Shown: positions 1 through 10,935 of the stretch, piece by piece
How the letters are laid out: each line of letters begins with the position of its first letter
How positions within the stretch are numbered: the stretch's first letter is position 1
Assembly: GCF_022965805.1 (NCBI RefSeq)
Contig: NC_133104.1
Location: 40,530,682-40,594,681 of the forward strand
Origin: Primulina eburnea
Taxonomy: Eukaryota; Streptophyta; Magnoliopsida; Lamiales; Gesneriaceae
Direction: 5' to 3'
Length of the DNA stretch: 64,000 nt
Position numbers and translations under genes: made by a program
Notes under the pieces: generated by a model
Told to the model about the DNA's origin: nothing
The model's input: only the letters and a program-made list of their open reading frames with translations
Database searches by the model: none

Positions 1-399
1 TCTGAGGGCTAATTGCATCAACATTTATGGTTAAATTTTTGACAGGTAGATCGTATGTTTTTAAATATCATGAATAAATCCCCTGTTAAATATGGCAAAT
101 ATGCTTGAGTTTTTATAACATATAAATGAAATGTGTTTGCTATAAAAACTAAAAAAATATGTCTATTAATTTTTTTAAAGAGATTACGTCTTATAAACTT
201 TTCAAAAATATATAATGTTATTAGACTTATAATAGAAAACTACTGCCATTAATTACTCATATTTTACATGTAAGACAATGAAGATAACTTTGTCGTACGT
301 AGAAAATATATTATATGATCGAGCGTTTGTCGTTTTTATCAAAAGTTACAGTGGTCGTATAACATTACAAGCACCACGGTTCGATCGTTTTTCTAGCAC
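1..399. other. AT-rich intergenic DNA, nothing recognised
   Basis: No open frame, RNA gene or repeat boundary could be supported here. The sequence is AT-rich and ends at the start of the GAGCTCG-rich repeat. Confidence 0.5.
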
Positions 400-618
400 A
401 TAGGGATGTAAATGAATCAAGTTGCTCGCGAGATACTCGGAGCTCGGCACGGTAAAAAGTTTATTCGACGTCGTTCGTTAAGCGTATCGAGCCGAGCTCG
501 AGATTAAGGTTGTTTAGCTCATAAGCTCGCGAGCTTGTTTGCGAGCTCGAGCTCGACTTGTTTTTTGGGTAATTAGTTTGTGTATCACATTGCTATTTTA
601 TTGAAGTATAAACTACTG

Positions 619-692
<74 letters not shown>

Positions 693-763
693 TTATATCT
701 TAAACGAGCCGAGCTGGAGCCTGATACTATTTGGCTTAGCTCGGCTCGGTTGGTTTATACCTC
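399..763. mobile_element. GAGCTCG-rich hAT-MITE-like repeat
   Basis: The segment starts TAGGGATGTAAATGAA and its reverse complement starts TAGAGGTATAAACCAA, a short imperfect inverted repeat of the TAGGG type seen in hAT MITEs. The interior is full of GAGCTCG motifs and holds a TA microsatellite. No matching 8-bp target duplication was found, so this may be an old copy. A related GAGCTCG-rich stretch lies at about 57.85-58.31 kb. Confidence 0.35.
620..684. repeat. (TA)n microsatellite
   Basis: Uninterrupted AT dinucleotide tract of about 65 bases inside the GAGCTCG-rich repeat. Confidence 0.9.
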
Positions 764-899
764 TATCAGGGACAATTATTACACATTGTAAGGCTTGAAA
801 TTACTGATATGGTAATCCGAGATTTATTCATTGATAATTGATGTGATTATAGACAGAAAGGATCAGACCGGAAAAGACGAGAAAAATACATGAAAAATG

Positions 900-1022
900 T
901 GCGAGGACAGTACCCCTCGCGCATATGCGCGAGATAGGCAGCGCGAGGAGGTGTGGAGCCAAAGTTCCGAGACAGAACTTGTGGCGCACATGCGCGGCGT
1001 GAGGGCGCGCATATGCGCGAGA
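900..1022. repeat. Array of GC-rich palindromes upstream of the solo-LTR TATA box
   Basis: Several short palindromic units of the form CGCGCATATGCGCG and CGCACATGCGCG are spaced through this stretch, about 40 bases upstream of the TATA-like sequence. Their position matches palindrome arrays in three other LTRs of the window. Confidence 0.75.
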
Positions 1023-1069
1023 AGTCCAGCATTAATTTTGAGTTGACACATGTCATGATATATATAAAC

Positions 1070-2867
1070 TGTAAGGACCGTGTATCGTATTATCGTAAAT
1101 CTCATATGATTATCGATAATTAATGAACTTGTCATGTGATTATACATTTGATGTATATTATGACAATGAAATTGGAAAATGAATATTGAATATGAATTGA
1201 TGTTGTACGAATTGATTTGAGAGGCCGGACGCCAATTTAGTACAAACTTAAAATTTGTACAGAACATGTGGCGCCCGGGCGGTAGAAAATGACCGCCCGA
1301 GCGCCAGGGAATGAAAACTTGATATTCGGGCAGAACACCTCGCGCCCGAGCGGTAATTTTTGACCGCTCGAGCGCGGTGTAAGTTGAAACCGGGGGCAGA
1401 ATGTCTTGCGCTCGGGCGCGAGAATTCTACCGCCCGAGCGCGAGAACGGTGGTGATAAGTACGAGACTTCTGCTTTATTTTTCTTCATTCTTCACCGTAA
1501 ATCGAGAGGAAAGTTTGAGATTTCGAAATTCTATCGTCCGAATCGACTTTGAAACGCCGTCTAAACGCGAAACAAATTATATATTTGTAATCTGCGCGTC
1601 GAGGGCTTCAGACTGAGGTAATTTTCTTCTAGTTTCAGCAGCTTTAAATATCAAAGTGCTGGAATAGCATGTATTTGAAGTTGAATTTCTGATATGTAGT
1701 AGAATAACCGACAAGAAACTCATATTCGAAGTCGGAATTGAATTATGATATGATTTTGATTTGATATGAATATTTGAAGTTTCAAATGATATTTGAAACT
1801 CATATTAATGATTTTGGAATATGTTATTGATTGAAATGAGTATGTAATTGATGTAGATAAAGCGGTATATCAATATCTTCAGGCTACATCAATTGGAAAC
1901 GAAGAGTTGAGGTATGTTGCGACCGGGTAACATACGGCAGGTATCTGTATTATATGATATATGATTGGATTGATTTGATTGGATTGGATTGGAATACGTG
2001 TCTATGTGCCTATTTGATGATTTGATGTGGCATACATGACATTGGGATTGGAGTATCGATGTATAAAATAAATGTTTTGTTAACACACATCATTTTATGC
2101 ATACATCGATACATGACATGCACGTTGAGCTATGATCCTTGGATACCCTGATATGATTTGATTGAATTCCGGGGTTTGTGAACACAATCGCTATGCCGGT
2201 ATTATATGACCCGTAAAGCATAGACAATTGTGGCCCCATATGATTGGATATGAGATGTGGGATTGACGACGCTTCGTCGACGTTGTCATATGTGTATTCC
2301 CATATCGGCTGGTGTGCCAGCTCGAGCATTGATTTGATTTGATAGCGATTCGATTGATTCTGACATGTGCTCAGTGGATGGGCATTTGACCTGATACCTC
2401 CACGACATACATGCATTGCATACCATATATCATTGTTTAGATATCTGTGGTATATATGATTGGTTGTTCCATACGGAGCTTTGCTCACCCCCAAGGGGGG
2501 GCTGTTGTTGTCTTTGTGTGTGGACAATGGCAAGTACTCCAGGATATCAGAAGACCAGAGAGGGTACTTCTGGAGGGAGCCACAGCTTGGGCTGAGGTTT
2601 ATATTTATGTCTTGTTCCCAGTATATATGTATATGTATCTATATACCGGGGCATGTCCCGAGGATATGAGATGTTTGTATGTGATTGGTTTTGATTTCGT
2701 GTGGGCGTGTTTTATGATTTGAATTTAGATACTATTTTTAGTATTTAAATTATAGAAGAGATATTTTGGGCTCGTCGTAAAGAAATTTTAAACCCGTTTT
2801 CCGCTGTGATCACTTAATCCTAATCAAATTGTGTTATAATAACGATTAGGAGCTAAGGGCCCCCACA
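1070..2867 (+). repeat. 5' LTR of the Tekay-type element
   Basis: Starts TGTAAGGACCG and ends GCCCCCACA. It pairs with the 3' LTR at 10936-12733, of the same length. It contains three GC-rich stem-loop units near 1260-1445. Confidence 0.93.
1264..1445. repeat. Three GC-rich inverted-repeat units in the 5' LTR
   Basis: Each unit pairs a GCGCCCGGGCGGT-like left arm with an ACCGCCCGAGCGC-like right arm across a short A/T-rich loop. The same set recurs in the 3' LTR at about 11130-11311. No clean TATA box was found downstream, only a TTTATTTTT stretch. Confidence 0.75.
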
Positions 2868-2872
2868 CAGAG

Positions 2873-2890
2873 TGGTATCAGAGCATAGCT
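2873..2890 (+). other. Primer-binding site, initiator tRNA-Met type
   Basis: TGGTATCAGAGCATAGCT, five bases after the 5' LTR, matches the complement of the 3' end of plant initiator tRNA-Met. Confidence 0.88.
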
Positions 2891-3091
2891 GGGAATGCTC
2901 TATTGAGTCTTGTGTACACGTGAATAGGCACAAATGAATTGTGCGTATGTGTTTGATTTATTTGTATTACTTGCTCCTACTTGATTTGGTTTGAGTAAGT
3001 ATCTGATGAGATTGATGATATGAGATGATGATATGAGACGATGAGATTATGAATTGATATGAAATTGTGATATTCATCTTTTGATTTGTAG

Positions 3092-4270
3092 ATGGATCAC
3101 ACAAATGAAACTGCGAGTAGCAGTACTGAGAGGATTGTTGGGCAATTTGAAGGATTGTCCATGGATGTTGTGATGGCTCGATTCCAGGATCTGAAACCAC
3201 CGAGTAGGGGTGTTCATCGGTCGGTTCGGTTCGGTTTTCGGTTTTTTATTTCGGTTTTTTCGGTTTTCGGTTTTACAAATATATAATCCGATATCCGAAC
3301 CATTTTTCTTCGGTTCGGTTCGGTTCGGTTTTTTACCGAAATGGTTCGGTTATTTCGGTCGGTTATTCGGTTTTGATACAATTATTTAAATTAACAATAT
3401 AAATATATTATAAAATATAATACGTTATCTTTTTAAATGATTTCTTAGTAAAATATTTAAATATAAAGTACAAATGAATTACATAAACAATAATCAACTA
3501 AGTATTATTCAAAATAATTCTTCATTCACTAATATCATCTCAATAAATAATATAAAATAAAAATAACATTATTAATTTAATTAAATTTCTGTTTTTTCGG
3601 TCGGTTCGGTTTTGACATTTATAATCCGAAACCGAACCAAATTAATTTCGGTTTTAACATTTATATCCGAATTATAAAATTCGGTTTTCGGTTCGGTTTA
3701 GTGTTCGGTTTTTTCGGTTTGGATTTTCGGTTTTTTCGGTTTTATCCGAAGTTTGAACACCCCTACCACCGAGGTTCTTTGGCACTGAGAGTGCTGAAAG
3801 AGCTGAGGCCTGGCTAAAGGATATCGAGCACTTGTTTAATATTGTGGAGTATTCTAAGGCTCGGAGACTGAAACTTGCTTTGTATCAGTTGAAGGAGCGA
3901 GCTAAATCTTGGTGGGAAGCCGCTGAGATTGGATTGAAAGGGGCCGGGACTGAAGTCACATGGGATGTCTTCAAGGCCCAGTTTTTGGAGCAGTATTCTC
4001 CTCCTTCCTATTATACTGCTCAGGAGAATGAATTCAATAATCTGCAGCAGGGAATGATGTCTGTTGCAGAGTATGCTTCGAAGTTTTCTACTTTACTGAA
4101 GTAAGCACCTCACGTAGCTGAGAATGCGTGGGCAAAATATAACAGGTTTTTAAATGGATTGCATCCTGCTATATATGCTTATGTTGTTTCTGGATTGCCT
4201 ACCAGCTACGCAGAGGTAGTTGAATGAGCCAAGGCAGCTGATGCTGGATTAAGGCGAGGAGGTCCTCAGT
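3092..4270 (+). pseudogene. Broken gag of the Tekay-type element
   Basis: The gag frame opens at 3092 and is interrupted by a MITE at 3205-3765. It resumes with a typical gypsy gag core (W-L-x-x-I-E, then KARRLKLALYQL, AKSWWE, QYSPPSYY motifs) up to a TAA at 4102-4104. Recognisable gag-like codons continue to about 4300 with further stops. The CCHC zinc knuckle normally found between gag core and protease is absent, and the sequence jumps into mid-protease, which points to an internal deletion. It cannot make a working Gag protein. Confidence 0.8.
3205..3765. mobile_element. hAT-type MITE inserted in gag
   Basis: This 561-bp element has 12-bp perfect terminal inverted repeats TAGGGGTGTTCA and a perfect 8-bp target duplication CCACCGAG (3197-3204, 3766-3773), both typical of hAT. 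The interior is dominated by CGGTTCGGTT motifs near both ends and AT-rich in the middle. No transposase frame is present, so it is non-autonomous. Confidence 0.9.
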
Positions 4271-5588
4271 ATGTTCCTCCACCTTAAGTGTCAACTCAGC
4301 AGCCTGCCCTGCGACTCAGAAGCAGGAAAGATTATTTTGTCTGAGCAAGTTTTACAGAATTGTGTATTGATATACGAGGATAATGTGATATTTCTGAATT
4401 TGATTGTCCTCCCAATGCACGACTTTGATTGTATTGTTGGCATGGATATCTGGATGACGAATCGAGCTACTGTTGATTGTTGTCATGGAGTGGTTCGATT
4501 TCGACCGATTGATGGACCCAAGTGGAATTTTTATGGCAAGGGTTCCCAAGCCAAAATTCCATTGGTATCTTCCTTGGAAATGTCCCGATTGTTGACTAGC
4601 GGAGATGAGGGTTATCTTATCTACGCTATTGATATTTCGAAGAAGGAATCTTCCTTATCTGAGATTCCTGTTGCGAAAGAGTTTTCGGATGTATTTCCCG
4701 ATGAGATTCCTGATTTTCCTCCTCATCGAGAAATTGAGTTTATTATTGATCTTGTGCTGGGGACTGCGTCTATTTCTAAAGCTCCTTATCGCATGGCGCC
4801 CCTGGAATTGAAAGAATTGAAAGAACAATTACAGGATCTTCTTGACAAGGGATATATTCGACCGAGTGTATCACCTTGGGGAGCTCCAGTTTTATTTGTT
4901 CGAAAGAAAGATGGTACGATGCGAATGTGTATCGACTATAGGCAACTGAATCGGGCTACTGTGAAGAACAAGTACCCACTTCCTCGTATTGACGATTTAT
5001 TTGATCAGCTTCAGGGTACTTCTGTTTACTCGAAGAGTGATCTTCGTTCTGGGTATCATCAAGTACGAGTTCGAGACGAAGATGTGCCCAAAACTGCTTT
5101 TCGTACGAGGTATGACCACTATGAATTCCTGGTTATGCCTTTTGGTCTTACGAATGCTCCTGCTATTTTTATGGATTTAATGAATCGGGTCTTTCGAGAT
5201 TATCTAGACCGATTCGTTATCGTCTTTATTGATGATATTCTTGTGATCGAAATCGAAAAAGGAGCATGCTGAACATCTGAGACTGGTACTTCAAACTCTT
5301 GGTACTAGTCATTTGTATGCCAAGTTGTCCAAATGTGAATTCTGGATGGACAAAGTGGTATTTCTGGGCCACGTCATTTCGAGACATGGCATATCTGTTG
5401 ATCCTGCGAAGGTCGAAGCTGTATTGAATTGGCCAAGACCTACGAATGTTCCTGAGATCCGTAGCTTCATGGGTTTAGCTGGATATTATCGCCGTTTTAT
5501 TGAAGGATTTTCGAAAATAGCTAAACCGATTACTCAACTGACACAGAAGAATCAGCGATTCATTTGGCCAGATGAATGTGAAGCTAGT
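4271..5588 (+). pseudogene. Protease C-terminus and reverse transcriptase of the Tekay-type element, frameshifted
   Basis: The frame enters within the protease. The catalytic DTGA-type motif is missing, but the downstream DCIVGMDIW and VRFRPI segments remain. A full RT core follows, with [17 protein letters not shown] and the catalytic FIDDIL box. Just after the FIDDIL box (about 5246) a frameshift moves the remainder into another frame, which continues from about 5250 through FLGHVIS and [12 protein letters not shown] to 5588. There the coding is cut by the minus-strand LTR element at 5589. The protein is not functional as it stands. Confidence 0.85.
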
Positions 5589-7015
5589 TGTAGTGACCCG
5601 TTCCAGAATCACCTACTAATTGAAAACTAAGCATGCAATTAACTTAATAATTACTAATAATCAGAGATAACAGCGGAAAAAGTCAACAACTATACCGATA
5701 AACTAAACCAACCAGCTACTCAACGTCCTCCTCCTGCTCCTCCTGAGCTGTCCAACCTGAGGCCTGCCCCGAGGGAATGGGGTGTCCAAGAATAAACAAA
5801 ACCGAGGACGTGAGCGATAAGAACGCCCAGTACAAAAGTATGAGTATACAGACCTATATGAAATGCACATGCTATGATCATGATACCGGGGTAGTCAAGA
5901 AACAGGAATCACAAAAGGATCTCAACAATGCTCAGTCTAGAGGCGCCAAGTGGATAGTGCCGCGCGGTCCAACCTCTGGGTCACTGCATCCACTACAAGA
6001 CAGACGTGGACCTAAAATGTCCCGGACCACCGAAGCCCTCCCGACCCGTCGGCCACTGTGTACTCTCGGTGTCCATGCGTCCACAAGACAGGGCTGAGCG
6101 GCCCCAAGATATAGCTTATCTCGAAAGAGATACAGCTCAACAGTAAAGGCTATCTCGAAGAAGAATACGGCTCAACATGAAATGCAACGTGCAGTAATAA
6201 ACGTGACATAATAGCATGCATCATATGACATATATCAATGCACCACATAATCATGCAACACATATATGAATGTATACTCAACCAGGATATCTCGGATAGT
6301 ACTTTCGTACCTCTATCACAGCAATCCTAATCCACTGGAACAACCAGACAACAGGTCTAATCCAAGCCTATTCATCAAGTGAAAACCATCACTAAACTTA
6401 TCTACCAGACTTGACTAGATAATCCTGAGATAAATACTGATAAAATTCCAAACCTTCGTCCGTCGCTAGCCCGCTGATGCCGCTAGCTCCCAACTAGAGC
6501 ACAGCTCTGCTACAAGACCAGCAGCTCCCCGCTAGTGCCCAAATCTCGGAACAAGACTAGAACCTGTCAGAAACGACTGAAATGCTATGGAATTCTCTGA
6601 ATTGGCGAGTCAAAATGAGGAAAATCCGACCACTATTTATAGGCCATGTTCGGATCCTCCGAACACCACTTCGGAACGTCCGAACGCTACGTGTCCATTG
6701 GCTCTTGACAGCTCATGATCGGATCCTCCGATCATACACTTCGGACCGTCCGAACATGCACGTGTCCAGCTGCTCTTGACACCTCATGATCGGATCCACC
6801 GAACCTACACTTCGGAACGTCCGAACTCCCACGTGTCGATCAACTCTTGACACCTAATGATCGGATCCACCGAACTCACTTCGGACCTTACGAACTCTTC
6901 GTTGCTTCCGAACCATCTTCGGTCCGTCCGATCATGACTCGGTCAAAATTACACATTAAACCTTCTTAATCACCAATACTCCGTTAATTACCCAATTGGA
7001 ATTCGGGCTACTACA
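5589..7015 (-). repeat. 3' LTR (left copy) of the non-autonomous element
   Basis: Begins TGTAGTGACCC and ends GGGCTACTACA on the plus strand. At least one base differs from the right copy (GTGAGCGAT against GTGAGAGAT). A minus-strand TATA box, CTATAAATAG, lies at about 6629-6640. Confidence 0.9.
6641..6948. repeat. Array of TCGGAnnnTCCGA palindromes in the LTR
   Basis: At least eight units such as TCGGATCCTCCGAAC and TTCGGAACGTCCGAAC, separated by ACGTGTC and CTCTTGACA spacers. The array lies directly upstream of the minus-strand TATA box. The identical array recurs at about 8432-8739 in the other LTR, and a similar motif set occurs at 60483-60732. Confidence 0.85.
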
Positions 7016-7379
7016 TTCTCCCCCCCTTAAAAATGATTTCGTCCTCGAAATCTAGGCAAGAGAATGAACAAAACGAAAATAACAACATCATTACCCTCCA
7101 AATCTAAGGAACAACCCATCACTAGACGCTTAGCTAACCCCGAATGACCCATCGGAGTAGAAACAGAAAGAATGACGTCTAGAGAAACATGCGGTAACTT
7201 ATGACGCTTAACAGATCGTCCTGGTCACCCCAACGACCTACACTTCCCTGACTACCCTCATCACCAAAGTGGTCAGCCATTGCTATAACATAGAATAGGG
7301 AAACTAGTAAATTGGTCAACGGAAATCCCAAAACAAAAATCTATATCCCAAAATCGTACGCATGCTCTGATACCATAAA
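7016..7379 (-). other. Short internal region of the non-autonomous element
   Basis: 364 bases with a polypurine-tract complement (TTCTCCCCCCCTTAA) at the left edge and a primer-site complement (GCATGCTCTGATACCA) at the right. No meaningful open frame was seen. The rest looks like residual leader and tail of a parent Ty3/gypsy element. Confidence 0.8.
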
Positions 7380-8806
7380 TGTAGTGACCCGTTCCAGAAT
7401 CACCTACTAATTGAAAACTAAGCATGCAATTAACTTAATAATTACTAATAATCAGAGATAACAGCGGAAAAAGTCAACAACTATACCGATAAACTAAACC
7501 AACCAGCTACTCAACGTCCTCCTCCTGCTCCTCCTGAGCTGTCCAACCTGAGGCCTGCCCCGAGGGAATGGGGTGTCCAAGAATAAACAAAACCGAGGAC
7601 GTGAGAGATAAGAACGCCCAGTACAAAAGTATGAGTATACAGACCTATATGAAATGCACATGCTATGATCATGATACCGGGGTAGTCAAGAAACAGGAAT
7701 CACAAAAGGATCTCAACAATGCTCAGTCTAGAGGCGCCAAGTGGATAGTGCCGCGCGGTCCAACCTCTGGGTCACTGCATCCACTACAAGACAGACGTGG
7801 ACCTAAAATGTCCCGGACCACCGAAGCCCTCCCGACCCGTCGGCCACTGTGTACTCTCGGTGTCCATGCGTCCACAAGACAGGGCTGAGCGGCCCCAAGA
7901 TATAGCTTATCTCGAAAGAGATACAGCTCAACAGTAAAGGCTATCTCGAAGAAGAATACGGCTCAACATGAAATGCAACGTGCAGTAATAAACGTGACAT
8001 AATAGCATGCATCATATGACATATATCAATGCACCACATAATCATGCAACACATATATGAATGTATACTCAACCAGGATATCTCGGATAGTACTTTCGTA
8101 CCTCTATCACAGCAATCCTAATCCACTGGAACAACCAGACAACAGGTCTAATCCAAGCCTATTCATCAAGTGAAAACCATCACTAAACTTATCTACCAGA
8201 CTTGACTAGATAATCCTGAGATAAATACTGATAAAATTCCAAACCTTCGTCCGTCGCTAGCCCGCTGATGCCGCTAGCTCCCAACTAGAGCACAGCTCTG
8301 CTACAAGACCAGCAGCTCCCCGCTAGTGCCCAAATCTCGGAACAAGACTAGAACCTGTCAGAAACGACTGAAATGCTATGGAATTCTCTGAATTGGCGAG
8401 TCAAAATGAGGAAAATCCGACCACTATTTATAGGCCATGTTCGGATCCTCCGAACACCACTTCGGAACGTCCGAACGCTACGTGTCCATTGGCTCTTGAC
8501 AGCTCATGATCGGATCCTCCGATCATACACTTCGGACCGTCCGAACATGCACGTGTCCAGCTGCTCTTGACACCTCATGATCGGATCCACCGAACCTACA
8601 CTTCGGAACGTCCGAACTCCCACGTGTCGATCAACTCTTGACACCTAATGATCGGATCCACCGAACTCACTTCGGACCTTACGAACTCTTCGTTGCTTCC
8701 GAACCATCTTCGGTCCGTCCGATCATGACTCGGTCAAAATTACACATTAAACCTTCTTAATCACCAATACTCCGTTAATTACCCAATTGGAATTCGGGCT
8801 ACTACA
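7380..8806 (-). repeat. 5' LTR (right copy) of the non-autonomous element
   Basis: Same 1,427-bp length and ends as the left copy. In minus orientation it is the upstream LTR, next to the primer site. Confidence 0.9.
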
Positions 8807-10857
8807 CTAGTTTTCTTGAATTGAAGACGAGATTGACTACAGCACCTGTGCTTACTATTCCCTCAGGTACCGGAGGATTTGTGGTGTGTACAGATGTGTC
8901 TGGTAAAGGTTTGGGCTGTGTTCTGATGCAACATGGCAAAGTGGTTGCTTATGCGTCTCGTCAATTGAAATCTCATGAAACTCGTTATCCTGTTCATGAT
9001 CTCGAATTGGCCGCCATTGTGTTTGCTTTGAAGATTTGGCGCCATTATTTGTACGGAGAAAAGTTTGTTATCTATTCGGACCATAAGAGTCTGAAGTATC
9101 TCTTTTCTCAATCTGATTTGAATATGAGGCAACGCAGGTGGATGGATCTCCTGAAGGATTTTGATTGTGAGATTCAATATCACCCTGGATCGGTGAATGT
9201 TACTGCGGATGCCCTGAGCCGTAAAGTTCATGACTCCGTTTTAGCTTCTGTCAATGTCGCCAAAGTACACGAGGATATTTGTACTTCTGGCTGGACTTTT
9301 CACTCGAATTGGAATTCTGTCACTGTCTCAGCATTGCAAATTGAGCCGAATTTGATATCGAAAATACGGAAGGCCCAACGAAGCGATGCTCAGATTCAAA
9401 AGTCGAAAGAACTTATATCTGCTGGACATCAGTCTGGATTTCAGATTTCTTCTGATGGGTCTTTACGACTTAATGGTCGGCTGGTAGTTCCTGACGACTC
9501 TGATTTGAGATCTACCCTTCTTCGAGAAGCACATTGTAGCAAATACAGTATTCACCCTGGAGGTCGAAAGATGTATTTGACACTGAGACCTCAATTCTGG
9601 TGGAGACGTATGAAGAAGGACATTGCTGAGTTTATTTCAAAATGTCTTGTCTGCCAGCAAGTGAAAGCCGAGAGAATGAAACCTGGAGGATTGCTCCATA
9701 GTCTTGAAATCCCGAAATAGAATTGGGAGCATATCGCTATGGATTTTGTAACTCATTTACCTCGTTCGCCCAAGGGCTGTGATGCTATTTGGGTGATTAT
9801 TGATCGGCTTTCGAAATCTGCACATTTTATTCCGTATGAACGGACTTATTCTTATAAGAGAATGGCCCGTTTATACATTGAGAATGTTGTGAGACTGCAC
9901 GGGGTGCCAGTCTCAATTGTATCTGATCGTGATCCCAGGTTTGCTTCTAAATTCTGGGGTAGTTTTCAGGAAGCGATGGGTACGCGTTTGGCTATGAGTA
10001 CTGCTTATCATCCTCAAACTGATGGCCAAACTGAGCGTACGATTCAAACGTTAGAAGATATGTTGCGTGCTGTGGTGATGGACTTTAGAATGGGATGGCA
10101 AGATGCCTTACCATTGGTTGAATTTTCTTATAACAATAGCTTTCAGACGAGTATCGGTATGGCTCCGTTTGAAGCTCTATATGGGAGACGATGTAGATCA
10201 CCGTTATTCTGGGATGAGATTGGTGAGAAACAATTGACTGGACCTGAAATGATACAGGAAATGAACGATAAGGTTCAGTTAATTCGGCAGCGGATGAAAG
10301 CTGCTCAGGATCGTCAAACAAGTTATGCGAATAAACGAAGACGACCCTTGGAATTCCAGAAAGGTGACAGAGTGTTTTTGAAGATATCTCCCTTTAGAGG
10401 CACTGTTCGATTCGGCATGCGAGGGAAGTTATCTCCTCGATATGTTGGTCCATACGAGATTCTGGATCGAGTTGGTGATCTTGCATATCGATTGGCATTG
10501 CCACCAGCTCTATCTGCTATTCACGATGTGTTTCATGTTTCTATGTTGAGGAAATATGAACCTGATCCATCACATGTACTTGCACCTGATGAGGTTGAGC
10601 TGGATCCTTCTCTTTCCTATGTTGAACAACCTATTCGCATTATGGATCGAAAGGAAAAGATATTGAGAAATAAATCGATTCCTCTGGTACGAGTGCAATG
10701 GACACGACATGGTGTTGAAGAATCGACGTGGGAATTGGAGAGCAAGATGCGAGATTCGTATCCACATTTGTTTGATTCTATGACATCTGTTCCATTGTAT
10801 TCGATGTATTCTGATCCTTATTCTGATTTTAGTTTTGATATGTACTATAACTGGTGA
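8807..10857 (+). pseudogene. RNase H, integrase and chromo-like domain of the Tekay-type element, one nonsense codon
   Basis: After the inserted element the frame resumes with RNase H ([11 protein letters not shown], then [14 protein letters not shown] and YSDHKSL), the integrase zinc domain ([19 protein letters not shown]) and the integrase core (MDFVTHLPRS, SDRDPRF, YHPQTDGQTERT). It closes with a chromodomain-like end (VRVQWTRHGVEESTWE). A single in-frame TAG at 9718-9720, where a conserved Trp is expected (TGG to TAG), splits the region. The frame is the same on both sides. Host transcription or readthrough is not shown. Confidence 0.88.
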
Positions 10858-10920
10858 CATATATATGTTTGCCAATGTTATGTATATAGAGATGTTTGAG
10901 ATTTCGAGGACGAAATCTTT

Positions 10921-10935
10921 TAAGTGGGGGAGAAA
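10921..10935 (+). other. Polypurine tract of the Tekay-type element
   Basis: TAAGTGGGGGAGAAA lies immediately before the 3' LTR and follows the family-typical GAGGACGAAATC tail. It is the expected plus-strand DNA priming site. Confidence 0.8.

Larger units (their letters stand above)
5589..8806 (-). mobile_element. Non-autonomous minus-strand LTR element with minimal internal region
   Basis: Two nearly identical 1,427-bp LTRs (5589-7015, 7380-8806) flank only 364 bp. A perfect 5-bp duplication CTAGT (5584-5588, 8807-8811) bounds the whole. Orientation is minus: the complement of a tRNA-Met primer site abuts the right LTR (7360-7376) and the complement of a purine tract abuts the left LTR (7016-7027). 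A GGACGAAATC tail typical of Ty3/gypsy elements precedes the tract. No Gag or Pol is encoded, so mobilisation must have been in trans. The insertion splits the RNase H region of the host chromovirus. Confidence 0.9.

Noticed and set aside
399..763. Full hAT MITE with defined ends
   Set aside because: Ends are only loosely inverted and flanking 8-mers do not match, so it is listed only as a likely remnant.
580..798. 72-codon frame rich in Tyr-Ile repeats
   Set aside because: Translation of the TA microsatellite.
5777..6097. 106-codon frame found twice (also 7568-7888) in the inserted LTRs
   Set aside because: Lies wholly inside a non-coding LTR on the strand opposite to the element and has no recognisable domain.
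6641..6948. CRISPR-like array of spaced palindromes
   Set aside because: Units and spacers are irregular, inside a plant LTR, and duplicated in the second LTR.
5594..8806. Large tandem duplication of host DNA (two near-identical blocks about 1.79 kb apart)
   Set aside because: The blocks are LTRs: TG/CA ends, primer site and purine tract in the spacer, and a CTAGT target duplication.
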